37,468 bases of DNA from Paractinoplanes ferrugineus (GTDB lineage: Bacteria > Actinomycetota > Actinomycetes > Mycobacteriales > Micromonosporaceae): positions 1-37,468 of the forward strand of contig NZ_BOMM01000090.1 in NCBI RefSeq assembly GCF_016862195.1, given 5' to 3'. This document shows positions 16,630-24,150 of this stretch, one piece after another. The notes under the pieces are model-generated. The model was not told where the DNA came from. It was given only the letters and a program-made list of their open reading frames with translations, and searched no databases. Each line of letters opens with the position of its first letter. The first letter of the stretch is position 1. Made by a program: the position numbers and the translations under genes.

Positions 16630-17532
16630 TCAGAGGGTGGCCACGTCGACCCCCGCGAACACCGACGCGTACCGGATGTCCGACCAGGGGCCGCCGCCCT
16701 GCACCGAGATCGGGAAGCGGCCCTGCGCGGCCTGGGTGTCGAACTCGGTCTGGTACTGCGCGGAGGTCTGGTTGTGCCGGGCGACCCACGGGCCCACGCT
16801 GCCGCTGGTGAAGATCGCCGCGTACTGCAGGGCATCGGAGGCGTCGACCGCCGTCGGCCGCATCCCCTGGCTGGTGTACGTGTTGAACCAGGACTGGTAG
16901 CCGGCGGAGTCGCCCATCTCGTGCGCCCGCCACTGCACGTTCGCCGTGTTCGGCACGCAGGTCGCGGCGTAGGTACGGTCGGTGGCGCCGCCGTAGATCG
17001 CCAGCGAGGTGGGGATGCAGTTGTTGGTCCGCGCCCAGCTCATCAGGCCGGCCAGCGTCCCGGGGCTGGTGGACGGGCCGTCGACCAGGCCGTGCCGGGC
17101 CTGCCACGTGCCGGCCGGGCGCTTCTCGAAGATGGCGGCGAACACCGGGTCGGTCCGACTTCCGGTGGCGCTGACCCGTAGCGCGACGTACCCGGCTCCG
17201 CTCAGTTCGTTGAATTTCGCCTGGTAGCCGGCGGAATTCAGGCCGTGCACCGCGGCCCAGGCCGGCCCACCCCGCTGAACCCAGACGGCGGCGTAGAGCG
17301 GGTTGGACCGGGCCCCGTAGACGCTCACCGAGACCATCCGGTAACCCTGCTGGCTCAGGCTGTCGAAGCGCTGCTGGTGGGTCGCGCCGGACACGCCGTG
17401 GTAGGCGTTCACCGCGGCGGCGGCGGCCCGCGCCGGCGCGGACCCGAGAAGACCACCCGCGACCCCGGCGCCGGCGGTGAGGCCGGCGGCGGTCAGCAGG
17501 GCACGGCGGGAGAGTACGGAATCGAGTGTCAT
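16630..17532 (-). CDS. Tat-exported protein of bacterial tandem repeats (polyglycine-hydrolase-type beta repeats)
   Basis: 300 residues from the ATG with GGAGG 6 bases upstream. The signal SRRALLTAAGLTAGAG has the Tat twin arginine and ends near PARA. The mature part is about five copies of a roughly 45-residue repeat: GYRMVSVSVYG, YAAVWVQR, W-x-A-x-HG, YQAKFNEL, then GYVALRVSATG and FAAIFEK. This matches the structural repeat found in fungal polyglycine hydrolases and in bacterial beta-lactamase-like fusions (the BTRD1 family). The serine-hydrolase domain that often follows is absent, so it is a repeat-only secreted protein, probably for binding. It ends 4 bases from the convergent YdcF-like gene. 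Confidence 0.8.
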   Translation of the reverse strand: MTLDSVLSRRALLTAAGLTAGAGVAGGLLGSAPARAAAAAVNAYHGVSGATHQQRFDSLSQQGYRMVSVSVYGARSNPLYAAVWVQRGGPAWAAVHGLNSAGYQAKFNELSGAGYVALRVSATGSRTDPVFAAIFEKRPAGTWQARHGLVDGPSTSPGTLAGLMSWARTNNCIPTSLAIYGGATDRTYAATCVPNTANVQWRAHEMGDSAGYQSWFNTYTSQGMRPTAVDASDALQYAAIFTSGSVGPWVARHNQTSAQYQTEFDTQAAQGRFPISVQGGGPWSDIRYASVFAGVDVATL

Positions 17533-17650
17533 GGTGGCGCCTCCACGGCCCGGTGAGCGTCCCTGGCTGGACGCGGCACGCACGACCATGCCACAAATCA
17601 CCCTTTTTCCGTTTTAAACACCCGGACCGTCGCCCGCCGGAGTTGATTCT

Positions 17651-17905
17651 TCACACCGGCGAGAAACTGGTGGCCTGCAGGCGCCACGCCTCCCGCTTGT
17701 CGATCCGGGTCCGGGCGTGGCAGACCGGGTTCTGGCACTCCAGCGTGTATTTCGTGCGCACCGGGAGCAGCGGGATGAAGAACAGGCTGAACTTCGTGAC
17801 CTCACGGATGAGCAGCAGGGTGCCGGTCCGGCCGCAGGCGTGACAGATCGCCGCCACCCACCCGAGCGGGTAGGCCTTGGTGCGGAAACCGAAGATCAGT
17901 AGCAC
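17651..17905 (-). CDS. Small zinc-ribbon protein
   Basis: 84 residues. The pairs Cys21-x-x-Cys24 (CHAC) and Cys57-x4-Cys62 (CQNPVC) bracket a hydrophobic FFIPLLPVRTKY segment, the pattern of the widespread actinobacterial zinc-ribbon family whose function is unknown. The second pair is spaced C-x4-C instead of C-x-x-C. It is followed by a 118-base gap to the repeat protein and preceded by the MarR gene on the same strand. Confidence 0.8.
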   Translation of the reverse strand: MLLIFGFRTKAYPLGWVAAICHACGRTGTLLLIREVTKFSLFFIPLLPVRTKYTLECQNPVCHARTRIDKREAWRLQATSFSPV

Positions 17906-17972
17906 GCGTACTCCTTGGTCTCGTTCTCTTCCGCGTTTCTCTCCGGCCTTGAAGTGCCCCCTCCGGCGCGGC

Positions 17973-18431
17973 TCATGCCGGTGCGGCGCCGTCGCGCAGC
18001 GATCGGACCATGCTCCGCAGGATTCGGTACGCGTTCTCCTGCTCCGCCCCGGTCAGCCCGGCCAGCATCCTGACCTCGACGGAGCGGACCGCCGCGGACG
18101 CCGTCGCCAGGCTTCGCCGACCGTGTCCCGTGAGCCGGGTGGGCAGCACCTTCCCGACCGGCGCCGCGGTTGGCCGGACCACGAGACCCTCCCGTTCCAG
18201 GGCCTGGAGCAGCACGTTCATCGACTGCCTGGTCACGAACACGCCCCGGGCCAGCTCCGAGTTCGACAGGCCCGGCCGCTGGGCGAGCAGCTCGAGGCAG
18301 GCGTAGCGCGTCACGCTCATCCCGAGCGGCCGCAGCACCTCCTCCATCGCCGCGCGCAGTGCGCTCGAAGCCTCTTTCAGCAGGTAGCCGAGTGATTTCT
18401 CGAGATCGACGCCGGCTCCGTCTTGACTCAT
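17973..18431 (-). CDS. MarR family transcriptional regulator
   Basis: 152 residues with the winged-helix core at about 30-105: ACLELLAQRPGLSNSELARGVFVTRQSMNVLLQALEREGLVVR and the wing up to LTGHGRR. The dimer helices are at both ends. It is divergent from a VOC-family gene, and two matching palindromes lie in the 63-base gap. The proximal one overlaps its own start codon, which predicts autorepression. The best Shine-Dalgarno (AAGGAGG) is 18 bases from this ATG and actually precedes a short eight-codon frame that stops just before it. Translation may therefore be coupled or leaderless. Confidence 0.93.
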   Translation of the reverse strand: MSQDGAGVDLEKSLGYLLKEASSALRAAMEEVLRPLGMSVTRYACLELLAQRPGLSNSELARGVFVTRQSMNVLLQALEREGLVVRPTAAPVGKVLPTRLTGHGRRSLATASAAVRSVEVRMLAGLTGAEQENAYRILRSMVRSLRDGAAPA

Positions 18432-18446
18432 GTCAGGATTCTGACA
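18431..18446. promoter_or_regulatory. MarR operator 1 (TGTCAG-N4-CTGACA)
   Basis: 6-bp perfect arms around GATT, overlapping the first base of the MarR gene. Its centre is 28 bp from the centre of the second copy, near three helical turns. Confidence 0.75.
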
Positions 18447-18458
18447 TAGCCTCCTTCA

Positions 18459-18474
18459 TGTCAGTTAACTGACA
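18459..18474. promoter_or_regulatory. MarR operator 2 (perfect 16-bp palindrome)
   Basis: TGTCAGTTAACTGACA is a perfect 16-bp palindrome with the same arms as operator 1. It lies 20 bases upstream of the VOC gene start, just before its AAAGGAG ribosome binding site. Confidence 0.8.
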
Positions 18475-18494
18475 CAGAGAAAAGGAGCATCATC

Positions 18495-18863
18495 ATGCCC
18501 GCCACCGGCCCCGACTTCATCTCGCTGCAGGCCCGCGACCTCGCCGCCTCCCAGGCCTTCTACGAGCGTTACCTCGGCCTCGTCCGCTCCCCGGCCGGCC
18601 CGCCGCACGCCGTGGTCTTCGAGACCAAGCCGATCGCCTTCGCCCTGCGCGACCTCGTTCCCGGCACCGACCTCACCTCGGTCCCGCAGCCGGGCATCGG
18701 CGCCGCGATCTGGCTGCACGCCACCGACGTCCAGAGCATCCACGACGCCCTCGCCGCCGACGGCCACCCCATCGTCTCGGCCCCCATCGACGGCCCGTTC
18801 GGCCGCACCTTCACCTTCGCCGACCCCGACGGCTACCAGATCACCCTCCACGACCGTGCCTGA
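18495..18863 (+). CDS. VOC (glyoxalase/bleomycin-resistance-like) protein
   Basis: 122 residues, ATG with AAAGGAG nine bases upstream. One betaalphabetabetabeta pair on each half: DFISLQARDLAASQAFYERYLGL and FGRTFTFADPDGYQITLHD, the usual single-domain VOC length. Metal or substrate residues cannot be assigned with confidence. It probably forms a MarR-controlled unit for handling a toxic or electrophilic small molecule. That function is inferred from the divergent regulator and the operators. Confidence 0.9.
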   Translation: MPATGPDFISLQARDLAASQAFYERYLGLVRSPAGPPHAVVFETKPIAFALRDLVPGTDLTSVPQPGIGAAIWLHATDVQSIHDALAADGHPIVSAPIDGPFGRTFTFADPDGYQITLHDRA

Positions 18864-19508
18864 GGTCGATGCCCAGCCTCGCTCTTGCCGTGCGTCCGGT
18901 GTTCCCGCCGGCCGCCGGCGACGCGCGCATCCACCCGGCCGTGCCCGGTGCTGACCTCACCCCTCCGATGGCAGCGTTCGTCGACCCCGGCGGCCGGACC
19001 ACTGGGATCGCTACACCTCGACCAGCGCGCGTGCAGCACCGAGCCGCGCACGCCGCCACCGGGATCGAGATCGAGATCGGCGGACCCTGGTGAGACGCCC
19101 CCACCGAGGCACCACCGAGGCCCCCGCCCTAGGCGTCACCTTCTTGGGCGCCGTCGCCGCCTTCCACGCCCTCCGTGACACCGCCACCGACCGCACCGTT
19201 CGCGTCCGCACCCGCGTCACCCGGGCCTTGCCCTTCCGCCCCGACGCGTCCGCCCTCGGTCCTCGACGCGTCGCCCGCTGCCTTTGGCCCGTTGCCCTCG
19301 GCCCTTGGCCCTTGGCCCGTCGCGCCCGCCCTTGGTCTCGGCCCAGAGGCGTCGCACCCTGGTCTCGGCCCCGACGACGACACCGGCGGGCGAGTTATCG
19401 CTCCGTAGGCGCAAGCGCGCTCCCTCGCGCCCAGGCATGGCCAGTCGCCCGCATCCCCCCGCCTGAGCGCCCTCGACGTCCCTCCGGCCAGCGTGCCTGT
19501 GCCCGCCC
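18864..19508. other. Gene-poor segment, C-rich on the + strand
   Basis: No convincing gene. Frames are open on both strands only because the DNA is so GC-rich, and their products are Pro/Arg or Gly/Ala-rich with no motif. From about 19230 to 19370 the + strand carries short repeats of the type GGCCCTTGGCCC; the complement reads GGGCCAAGGG. The 16 bases at 19309-19324 read, on the minus strand, CGCGACGGGCCAAGGG, which matches with one change the tandem unit found at 20946-21054 on the plus strand. Confidence 0.6.
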
Positions 19509-19830
19509 ATCAGCCGCCGAGTAATCGCAATGATATGCAATTTCGCAGTGCCCGCGCCAACGAATTTCTCAGCCATCGGGACGGACCGCCGAATGCGCCG
19601 CCCGTGCGAATTATGGCACGATATTTCACCGCCGCCGTTGTCGGTGAGCGCTCTCCTTGGCCCTGAGTAAATCTTGGGGATTGGCATGATCGAATATTTG
19701 CTTGGCCTATTCTTGGGGCGGGATAATTTTCGCATGCAGCACCAGCAGCTTTCGTTTTTCTCCCGTGCGGTGACGGTTGCCATGCGGGATCGGACGAGGG
19801 CGCGTAATTGGTCGCCGGCCAATGATGAGT
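19509..19830. other. AT-richer island between oppositely skewed flanks
   Basis: This is visibly less GC-rich than anything around it, with runs such as AATCGCAATGATATGCAATTT and GGGATAATTTTCGC. It marks the point where the + strand changes from C-rich (left) to G-rich (right). Promoters firing outward in both directions are possible. The 5' part of the candidate gene at 19686 begins inside it. Confidence 0.5.
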
Positions 19831-20795
19831 TCCGTCGTGAGCATGCGCGTCATCGGCGGTGGGGGCTCGCTCGGCGGTACGGGTGGAAGCTCTGCCGGTC
19901 GCATGGTTGCTCGCGGGAGTGCGGCGAGTTGGGCTTGCATGATTCGGTCGAGGCCGTCCCACCGCTGATCTGGCCGGCCGAGGCCACCTTGACCCGCCGG
20001 CCGGACTCGTCCTCGGCTGCGGTCGAGCGTGCTCTGTCCTCCGATGTCTCGCAGTCAGATAGTTCACCGCAGCCGAATCGTGGGGCGGGTGTGGTCGCCC
20101 CGCTTCCGATCGCGAGCCAGGCAGACTCCCAGCTCCGAGGAGAAGCCGTCCCCCAGGCCACCCCGGCCTTCCGGCTCGGGGCGAGTTCACGGATAGAAGT
20201 GGCTGGTCAGACCACCCCCGCGCCCCAATCCGAGCCCGTGCTGTCGTCTGAGCCTGCGCCGTTGTCGGAGCCGGGGCCGTTGTTGGAGCCTGCGCTGTCG
20301 TCTGAGCCCGTGCCGTTGTCTGAGCCTGCGCTGTCGTGCGGGCCTGCGCAGCTGTCAGGCCGTGCGCGGTTGTTCGAGGTCGCTCGGTCGTCTGTGACGG
20401 CGCCGCCGTTCAGGTCCTGTCGGTCGGCTGAATCTGTGCGCCGGAATAAACCGGTTGGCACAGGGGGCGGCCTGCTGGGCGAGAGTGTCCGGAGGTGGGG
20501 CGGCCCCTCCGGACTGAAAACGGCCTGTGGACCGACGCGAGCCCGGATTCCGGGAGTGGGCTTCCGGGGTGAGGGAAGCCCGGGGGCCAGGAGGAGTCCA
20601 CGGATCGAGGGGAGCCTGCAGAGCGGGAGGGCGCCTCCCGGCTTGAAGGGACCTGTAGCTCGGGCGAAGTCCGCAGCTCGGAAGGATGCCTCCGGACCGA
20701 GGAAGCCCGCAGGTCGAGACGGGCCCTTCCGGCTGGGAGAGGCCTGCAGTTCGGGCGGCGCCCGCCAGTGGGAGGGCGGCATTGGATCGAGCTGA
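19686..20795 (+). CDS. Hypothetical protein: basic N-terminus plus hexapeptide-repeat tail (doubtful)
   Basis: From the ATG at 19686 (weak GGGG upstream) the frame gives 369 residues. Residues 1-80 look like a real small domain: an amphipathic start (MIEYLLGLFLGRDNF), then Arg/His-rich helices (RREHARHRRWGLARRYG) and three or four cysteines (LCRSHGCSRECG). GC3 is well below that of neighbouring genes, suggesting recent gain or weak selection. After about residue 180 the sequence becomes nine EP-x-x-L-S-like hexapeptides encoded by an 18-bp tandem array, and then unstructured Gly/Arg/Pro sequence. The true gene may be only the first 80-100 residues with a lost stop. I recognise no family. Confidence 0.3.
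   Translation: MIEYLLGLFLGRDNFRMQHQQLSFFSRAVTVAMRDRTRARNWSPANDEFRREHARHRRWGLARRYGWKLCRSHGCSRECGELGLHDSVEAVPPLIWPAEATLTRRPDSSSAAVERALSSDVSQSDSSPQPNRGAGVVAPLPIASQADSQLRGEAVPQATPAFRLGASSRIEVAGQTTPAPQSEPVLSSEPAPLSEPGPLLEPALSSEPVPLSEPALSCGPAQLSGRARLFEVARSSVTAPPFRSCRSAESVRRNKPVGTGGGLLGESVRRWGGPSGLKTACGPTRARIPGVGFRGEGSPGARRSPRIEGSLQSGRAPPGLKGPVARAKSAARKDASGPRKPAGRDGPFRLGEACSSGGARQWEGGIGSS
20232..20393 (+). repeat. 18-bp imperfect tandem array, nine units
   Basis: Each unit begins GAGCC (drifting to GGGCC, GGCCG and GAGGT at the 3' end) and the nine units fit with no insertions or deletions. A period of 18 keeps reading frames intact on both strands: hexapeptides like EPVLSS on plus and GSDDST-like on minus. 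Sequence decay increases towards the right end. Confidence 0.8.
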
Positions 20796-20847
20796 GGCCG
20801 CTTGTAGGCAGGGCCCGCATGCAGGGATGGGGTCGCCGGACCGAGGA

Positions 20848-20892
20848 GGGTGCCTGCGAGCCGGGTGCCTGCGGGCCGGGTGCCTGCGGGTC
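20848..20892 (+). repeat. 15-bp tandem repeat, three units
   Basis: Unit GGGTGCCTGCGGGCC, three contiguous copies with one substitution in the first (GAG for GGG) and one in the last. It lies 54 bases before the 18-bp array. Confidence 0.85.
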
Positions 20893-20945
20893 GGCGGAGT
20901 GCGACGGATCGAGGGCGCAACGGGCCGGGGAGTGCGAAGTCTGGG

Positions 20946-21054
20946 GACGCGACGGGGCCGAGGGGACGCGACGGGCCGAGGGGACGCGACGGGCCGAGGG
21001 GACGCGACGGGCCGAGGGGACGCGACGGGCCGAGGGAAAGCGACGGGCCGAGGG
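20946..21054 (+). repeat. 18-bp tandem repeat, six units
   Basis: Unit GACGCGACGGGCCGAGGG. Units 2-5 are identical, unit 1 has one extra G, and unit 6 has AAAG at its start. The near-identity of the central units shows recent expansion. An inverted copy of the core occurs at 19309-19324. Confidence 0.9.
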
Positions 21055-21542
21055 TTGCAGGTCGGAGGCGTCTCACGGTCTAGGGGTACCGCCGGGGCGG
21101 GAGGGGGAGGGCCTGCGGGCCAGGAAGGGCGCGTGCCGCTGGGTGGCTGCGGAACCGCGACCGGAAGTGGCGAGGAGGGGGCGCGGATGGGGGCGGGGTG
21201 TGGGGACTGAGAGGGGCCTTGTGGTGGGGCGCGGTTCTGGGCGGTGAGTGGTCTGCATGGCGGCGGAGTCGAGGCGGGGTGAAATGAGTTGCCGGCCGGT
21301 GTGGATGCGCCGCGCCGTGCTTTGCTGTTATGGGAGACATTTGGATTGGCGATCCAGGTGGGGAAGGATTGGTTTGTGCGAGGCGCGCGGGGCACTGATG
21401 AGATTAGTTGCCGGATTGAATTGATTGTAGGAGGGGAGGGTGCTTTGTGCGCGGGAAAGGGGAAGGGAAAGGGTGCGTGATGGGGGGATGGATGATGGCT
21501 TTGAAAACGCGGGCGGGCATTTCTTGCCGGGCGTCGGGGCTG

Positions 21543-21689
21543 CTACTGGTGGAAGAAGGCGGCTAGGGCATCCAGGACGGCGCCGAATGTTCCGCGGGGG
21601 CGGCGGCGGGGGGTGCGGCTGTGGCTGCCTCGGCGGGCGCGGAGGTCGGACGGTCGTACCAGGCGTTCGAGTTCTGCTGTCGAAGTCAT
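21543..21689 (-). CDS. Small basic protein with hydrophobic C-terminus, hypothetical
   Basis: 48 residues from the ATG at 21689, with a weak AGG site upstream. It begins TSTAELERLVRPSDLRARRG, has an Arg-rich middle (RTPRRRPRG), and ends in an amphipathic helix FGAVLDALAAFFHQ. The layout (basic linker plus hydrophobic C-terminal helix) looks designed, and the sequence is more gene-like than the surrounding repeats. No family recognised. Longer upstream starts exist in frame but lack a ribosome site. Confidence 0.4.
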   Translation of the reverse strand: MTSTAELERLVRPSDLRARRGSHSRTPRRRPRGTFGAVLDALAAFFHQ

Positions 21690-21784
21690 GGGTGTCAACC
21701 TATGAACCGGGTGCTGGCGGGCGCGTGAGTGGCCGTACTCAATCGGGGCCGTGCGCGGCTCCAGGCGCAAGATGATCGGTCGCC

Positions 21785-21807
21785 TATATAACGCTTGGCG
21801 TTATATA
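21785..21807. promoter_or_regulatory. Perfect 10-bp-arm palindrome, PadR-operator-like
   Basis: Arms TATATAACGC (21785-21794) and GCGTTATATA (21798-21807) flank a TTG centre. It ends 23 bases before the GTG of the membrane-protein gene at 21831, so it should overlap its promoter. AT-rich ATAT/ATAT dyads of this type are common targets of PadR-family repressors. PadR genes often accompany this kind of membrane protein, but none is adjacent here. Confidence 0.65.
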
Positions 21808-21830
21808 TCGACTGAGGTAGCATCCGCGCT

Positions 21831-22874
21831 GTGACCACCCCCATCGAGCGGCGCTACCGGCGGCTGCTGCTGGCCTACCCGCGCTACTACCGCGAGCACC
21901 GCGGCGCCGAGATTCTGACGACGGTGCTGGAGATGGCCGAGGACGGTCACCGGCCCGGCCCGCACCTGGTCCTCGCCGGGCTGCGGCAGCGCTTCAAACT
22001 GCCCGCCCGGAGCCCGCTGGCCTGGGTGGCGGCGCTGCTCGCCGCTGCCGTGCTGGGTGGGTTCGGCGCCGCCGCCGGCACCTGGATCGCCTGGCGGACC
22101 GCCGCCGCGGTCCCGTCCGACCAGCAGGTGCAGGCCCTCAACGCCGCCCTGACCGGGATGCCCGGCGAGGCCCCGCTCTTCCCCGAGACGTCGGGGCAGC
22201 AGGGTCCGAGCGTCCTGGTGCTCACCGACGGCGCCCGGGAATGGTCGGCCGCCCGGGTCCGCGACGCGCTCACCGGTGCCGGGTGGCGGATCGCGTCGTT
22301 TCGGGAGAGCGAAGCCCGCACCCAGCCCCGAGAGGACACGAATGCCAGCTTCCCGACCACGTTCGGTTACTGGGCGGCGACCAGCGGCGGGCTGAGGATG
22401 AACGGTAGCGCCGAGGTCATCGCCGGCAAACCGTTCGAAGACGGGGGCTATTACGCCGCCACCTATCGCCTCACGGTGTGGCCGGTCGAGCCCGCCGTGC
22501 TGCGGCCGCTGACCGTCGCCGGGATCGTCGCCGGTCTGCTCGCCGGTTGGCTGCTGGTGGCCGCGCTCGCCCGCCGCCGGCTCGCGACGGCCCTGGCCGC
22601 GGTCGGTCTCGCCGTCGCCACGGCGCCCGCCTACCGGTTCTACCGCGAGGCGCACGACGTGCTGGTGTACGAGCGCGGGGCGCCCTACCCGGTCACCGTG
22701 GACGGCTCGCACGGCGGGACGCTGACGCTGATCTGCACGGTCGCCGGCGTGCTGGCCGTCGTCGCCGCGGTGCTCGCGGCGCGGGACCGACAGGCGTTGC
22801 AGCCCGGCTGGCCCGGCCCGGTCGGCCCAGGTCAGCTCAGGCCAGGCGGGTCAGGCCGGCCTGGTGGAGCCTGA
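21831..22874 (+). CDS. Membrane protein with conserved short N-terminal cytoplasmic motif
   Basis: 347 residues, GTG start without a clear ribosome site (possibly leaderless). The N-terminus TPIERRYRRLLLAYPRYYREHRGAE with EILTTVLEMAEDG is a motif I associate with actinobacterial membrane proteins found near PadR regulators. One helix follows (about 62-84), then an extracellular region of about 140 residues, and two or three helices near 223-250, 254-268 and 300-322. The function is unknown. It overlaps the convergent EAL gene by 24 bp at the 3' end. Confidence 0.75.
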   Translation: MTTPIERRYRRLLLAYPRYYREHRGAEILTTVLEMAEDGHRPGPHLVLAGLRQRFKLPARSPLAWVAALLAAAVLGGFGAAAGTWIAWRTAAAVPSDQQVQALNAALTGMPGEAPLFPETSGQQGPSVLVLTDGAREWSAARVRDALTGAGWRIASFRESEARTQPREDTNASFPTTFGYWAATSGGLRMNGSAEVIAGKPFEDGGYYAATYRLTVWPVEPAVLRPLTVAGIVAGLLAGWLLVAALARRRLATALAAVGLAVATAPAYRFYREAHDVLVYERGAPYPVTVDGSHGGTLTLICTVAGVLAVVAAVLAARDRQALQPGWPGPVGPGQLRPGGSGRPGGA

Positions 22875-24068
22875 CGACTGGGGGAGGGCTGCCTCGCGCT
22901 TGACCGGGTAGCTGTCGCGCAGGTCGGCCGGGGTGGTGGCCCGGTCGAAGTGCCAGCCCTGGCCGAGGTGGACGCCGGCGTGGGCCAGGGTGGCGGCGTC
23001 GGCCGCGGTTTCGACGCCCTCGGCGACGACGGTGGCGCCGACGGCGCCGGCGAGGTCGGTCAGGGCCCGGACGACCACGGAGAGTACGTGGTCGCCGGCG
23101 ACCCCACTGACGATGCTGCGGTCGAGTTTGATGACGTCGGGTGCGGTCGCGACGATGTGCCGCAGTGACGAGAAGCCCGCGCCGACGTCGTCGATGGCCA
23201 GGCGCATGCCGCGGGCTCGCAGCGGGGCCAGCACGCCGCGGAGGTGGTCGTAGTCGTGGATCGGATCGTGCTCGGACAGTTCGAGCACGATCCGCTCGAG
23301 CGGCAGGCGTTCCAGGAACCGCCGGCCCTCGGCGGTGAACAGGGTGGCCGGCGAGATGTTCATGGCGATGTAACCGGACACCGCGCTCAGATGGGTGGCG
23401 GCCCGGTGCAGGGCCGCTATCTCCAGGCTCTCGCGCTCGTCGATGGCCTCGGCGTCGGCGAAGCACTCGTCCGGGGGTCGGTGCCACTCCTGCGGGAACC
23501 GGCTGAGCGCCTCGGCGCCCACCCGCCGGCCGGTGGCCAGGTCGACGATCGGCTGCAGCAGCACCATCGGGCCGCCGCGCCGCATCAGCGGGCGGAGCCG
23601 GGCCTCGATCTCGGCGTTGCGGCGCCGCTGCCGGACGTCCGGCTCCATGATCATCGCCGCGGCCTGGGCGAGGACCTGCATCAGTGCCCGGTCACGTTCG
23701 GTCAGTCGGGGGTCGGCGGTGAGGCCGGCGCCGCAGAACGTTCCGTAGACGGTGCCGTCACTGAGTTGCACCGGCACCGAGATGAAGCTGCGGATTCCCA
23801 GCTCGGCGCCGGGAAGGCGGAGCGCGGCCGGGAACTCGGCGACGTCCGGGATGACCGCCGGCAGCACCCCGTCGATGATTGCCTGGCAGAACGAGGTCTC
23901 CTGCGGCTGCGTCATGCCGTCCGGCAACGGCAGCTCGGACTCGATCACCTCGAGGTGCTGCACCGTGCCGTCCATCCGGCTCAGGAACGCCAGATCCAGC
24001 CCGAGTGAACGCCGGGCGGTCCGTAGGAGCTCCGCTACCTGTTGCTCCGCCTGGCCACGCTCGGGCAT
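22851..24068 (-). CDS. Cyclic-di-GMP phosphodiesterase, GAF-EAL
   Basis: 405 residues; GAGGAG before the ATG. An N-terminal GAF domain (about 5-145) is followed by an EAL domain (about 165-390). The residues needed for Mg-dependent hydrolysis of c-di-GMP to pGpG are visible in order: GAEALSRF, AMNIS, IVLELSEH, AIDDVGAGFSSL, IKLDRSIV, VVAEGVET and GQGWHF. The enzyme is therefore probably active, not a degenerate binder. No GGDEF domain is fused. The GAF domain likely senses a small ligand or redox state in the cytoplasm. Confidence 0.93.
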   Translation of the reverse strand: MPERGQAEQQVAELLRTARRSLGLDLAFLSRMDGTVQHLEVIESELPLPDGMTQPQETSFCQAIIDGVLPAVIPDVAEFPAALRLPGAELGIRSFISVPVQLSDGTVYGTFCGAGLTADPRLTERDRALMQVLAQAAAMIMEPDVRQRRRNAEIEARLRPLMRRGGPMVLLQPIVDLATGRRVGAEALSRFPQEWHRPPDECFADAEAIDERESLEIAALHRAATHLSAVSGYIAMNISPATLFTAEGRRFLERLPLERIVLELSEHDPIHDYDHLRGVLAPLRARGMRLAIDDVGAGFSSLRHIVATAPDVIKLDRSIVSGVAGDHVLSVVVRALTDLAGAVGATVVAEGVETAADAATLAHAGVHLGQGWHFDRATTPADLRDSYPVKREAALPQSSGSTRPA

Positions 24069-24150
24069 GTGTCTCCTCGCTGCTCGCTTCTGCGGCCGTC
24101 CTATCGGCGGCGGAACCGATCGGCTGAGCGATTAGCACGACCCCGGAACA

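Larger units (their letters stand above)
20796..21542. other. Gene-poor, G-rich low-complexity segment
   Basis: No supported gene. The + strand is strongly G over C and purine-rich (for example GGGGAAGGGAAAGGG near 21455). It contains the 15-bp and 18-bp arrays listed separately. Frames on both strands are long but their products are repeat-derived and motif-free. Around 21270-21420 GAGTTGCCGGCCGG and TAGTTGCCGGATTG form a degenerate direct pair. Confidence 0.6.

Noticed and set aside
19090..19524. Plus-strand frame of 144 codons from a GTG
   Set aside because: The product is Arg/Pro repeats from C-rich low-complexity DNA, with no ribosome site.
20232..21054. CRISPR array
   Set aside because: The repeats are short, directly contiguous and lack unique spacers; no cas genes are present.
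20207..21076. 289-codon minus-strand frame through both 18-bp arrays
   Set aside because: Open on that strand because the repeats lack stops; there is no ribosome site or domain. Kept as unproven rather than listed as a gene.
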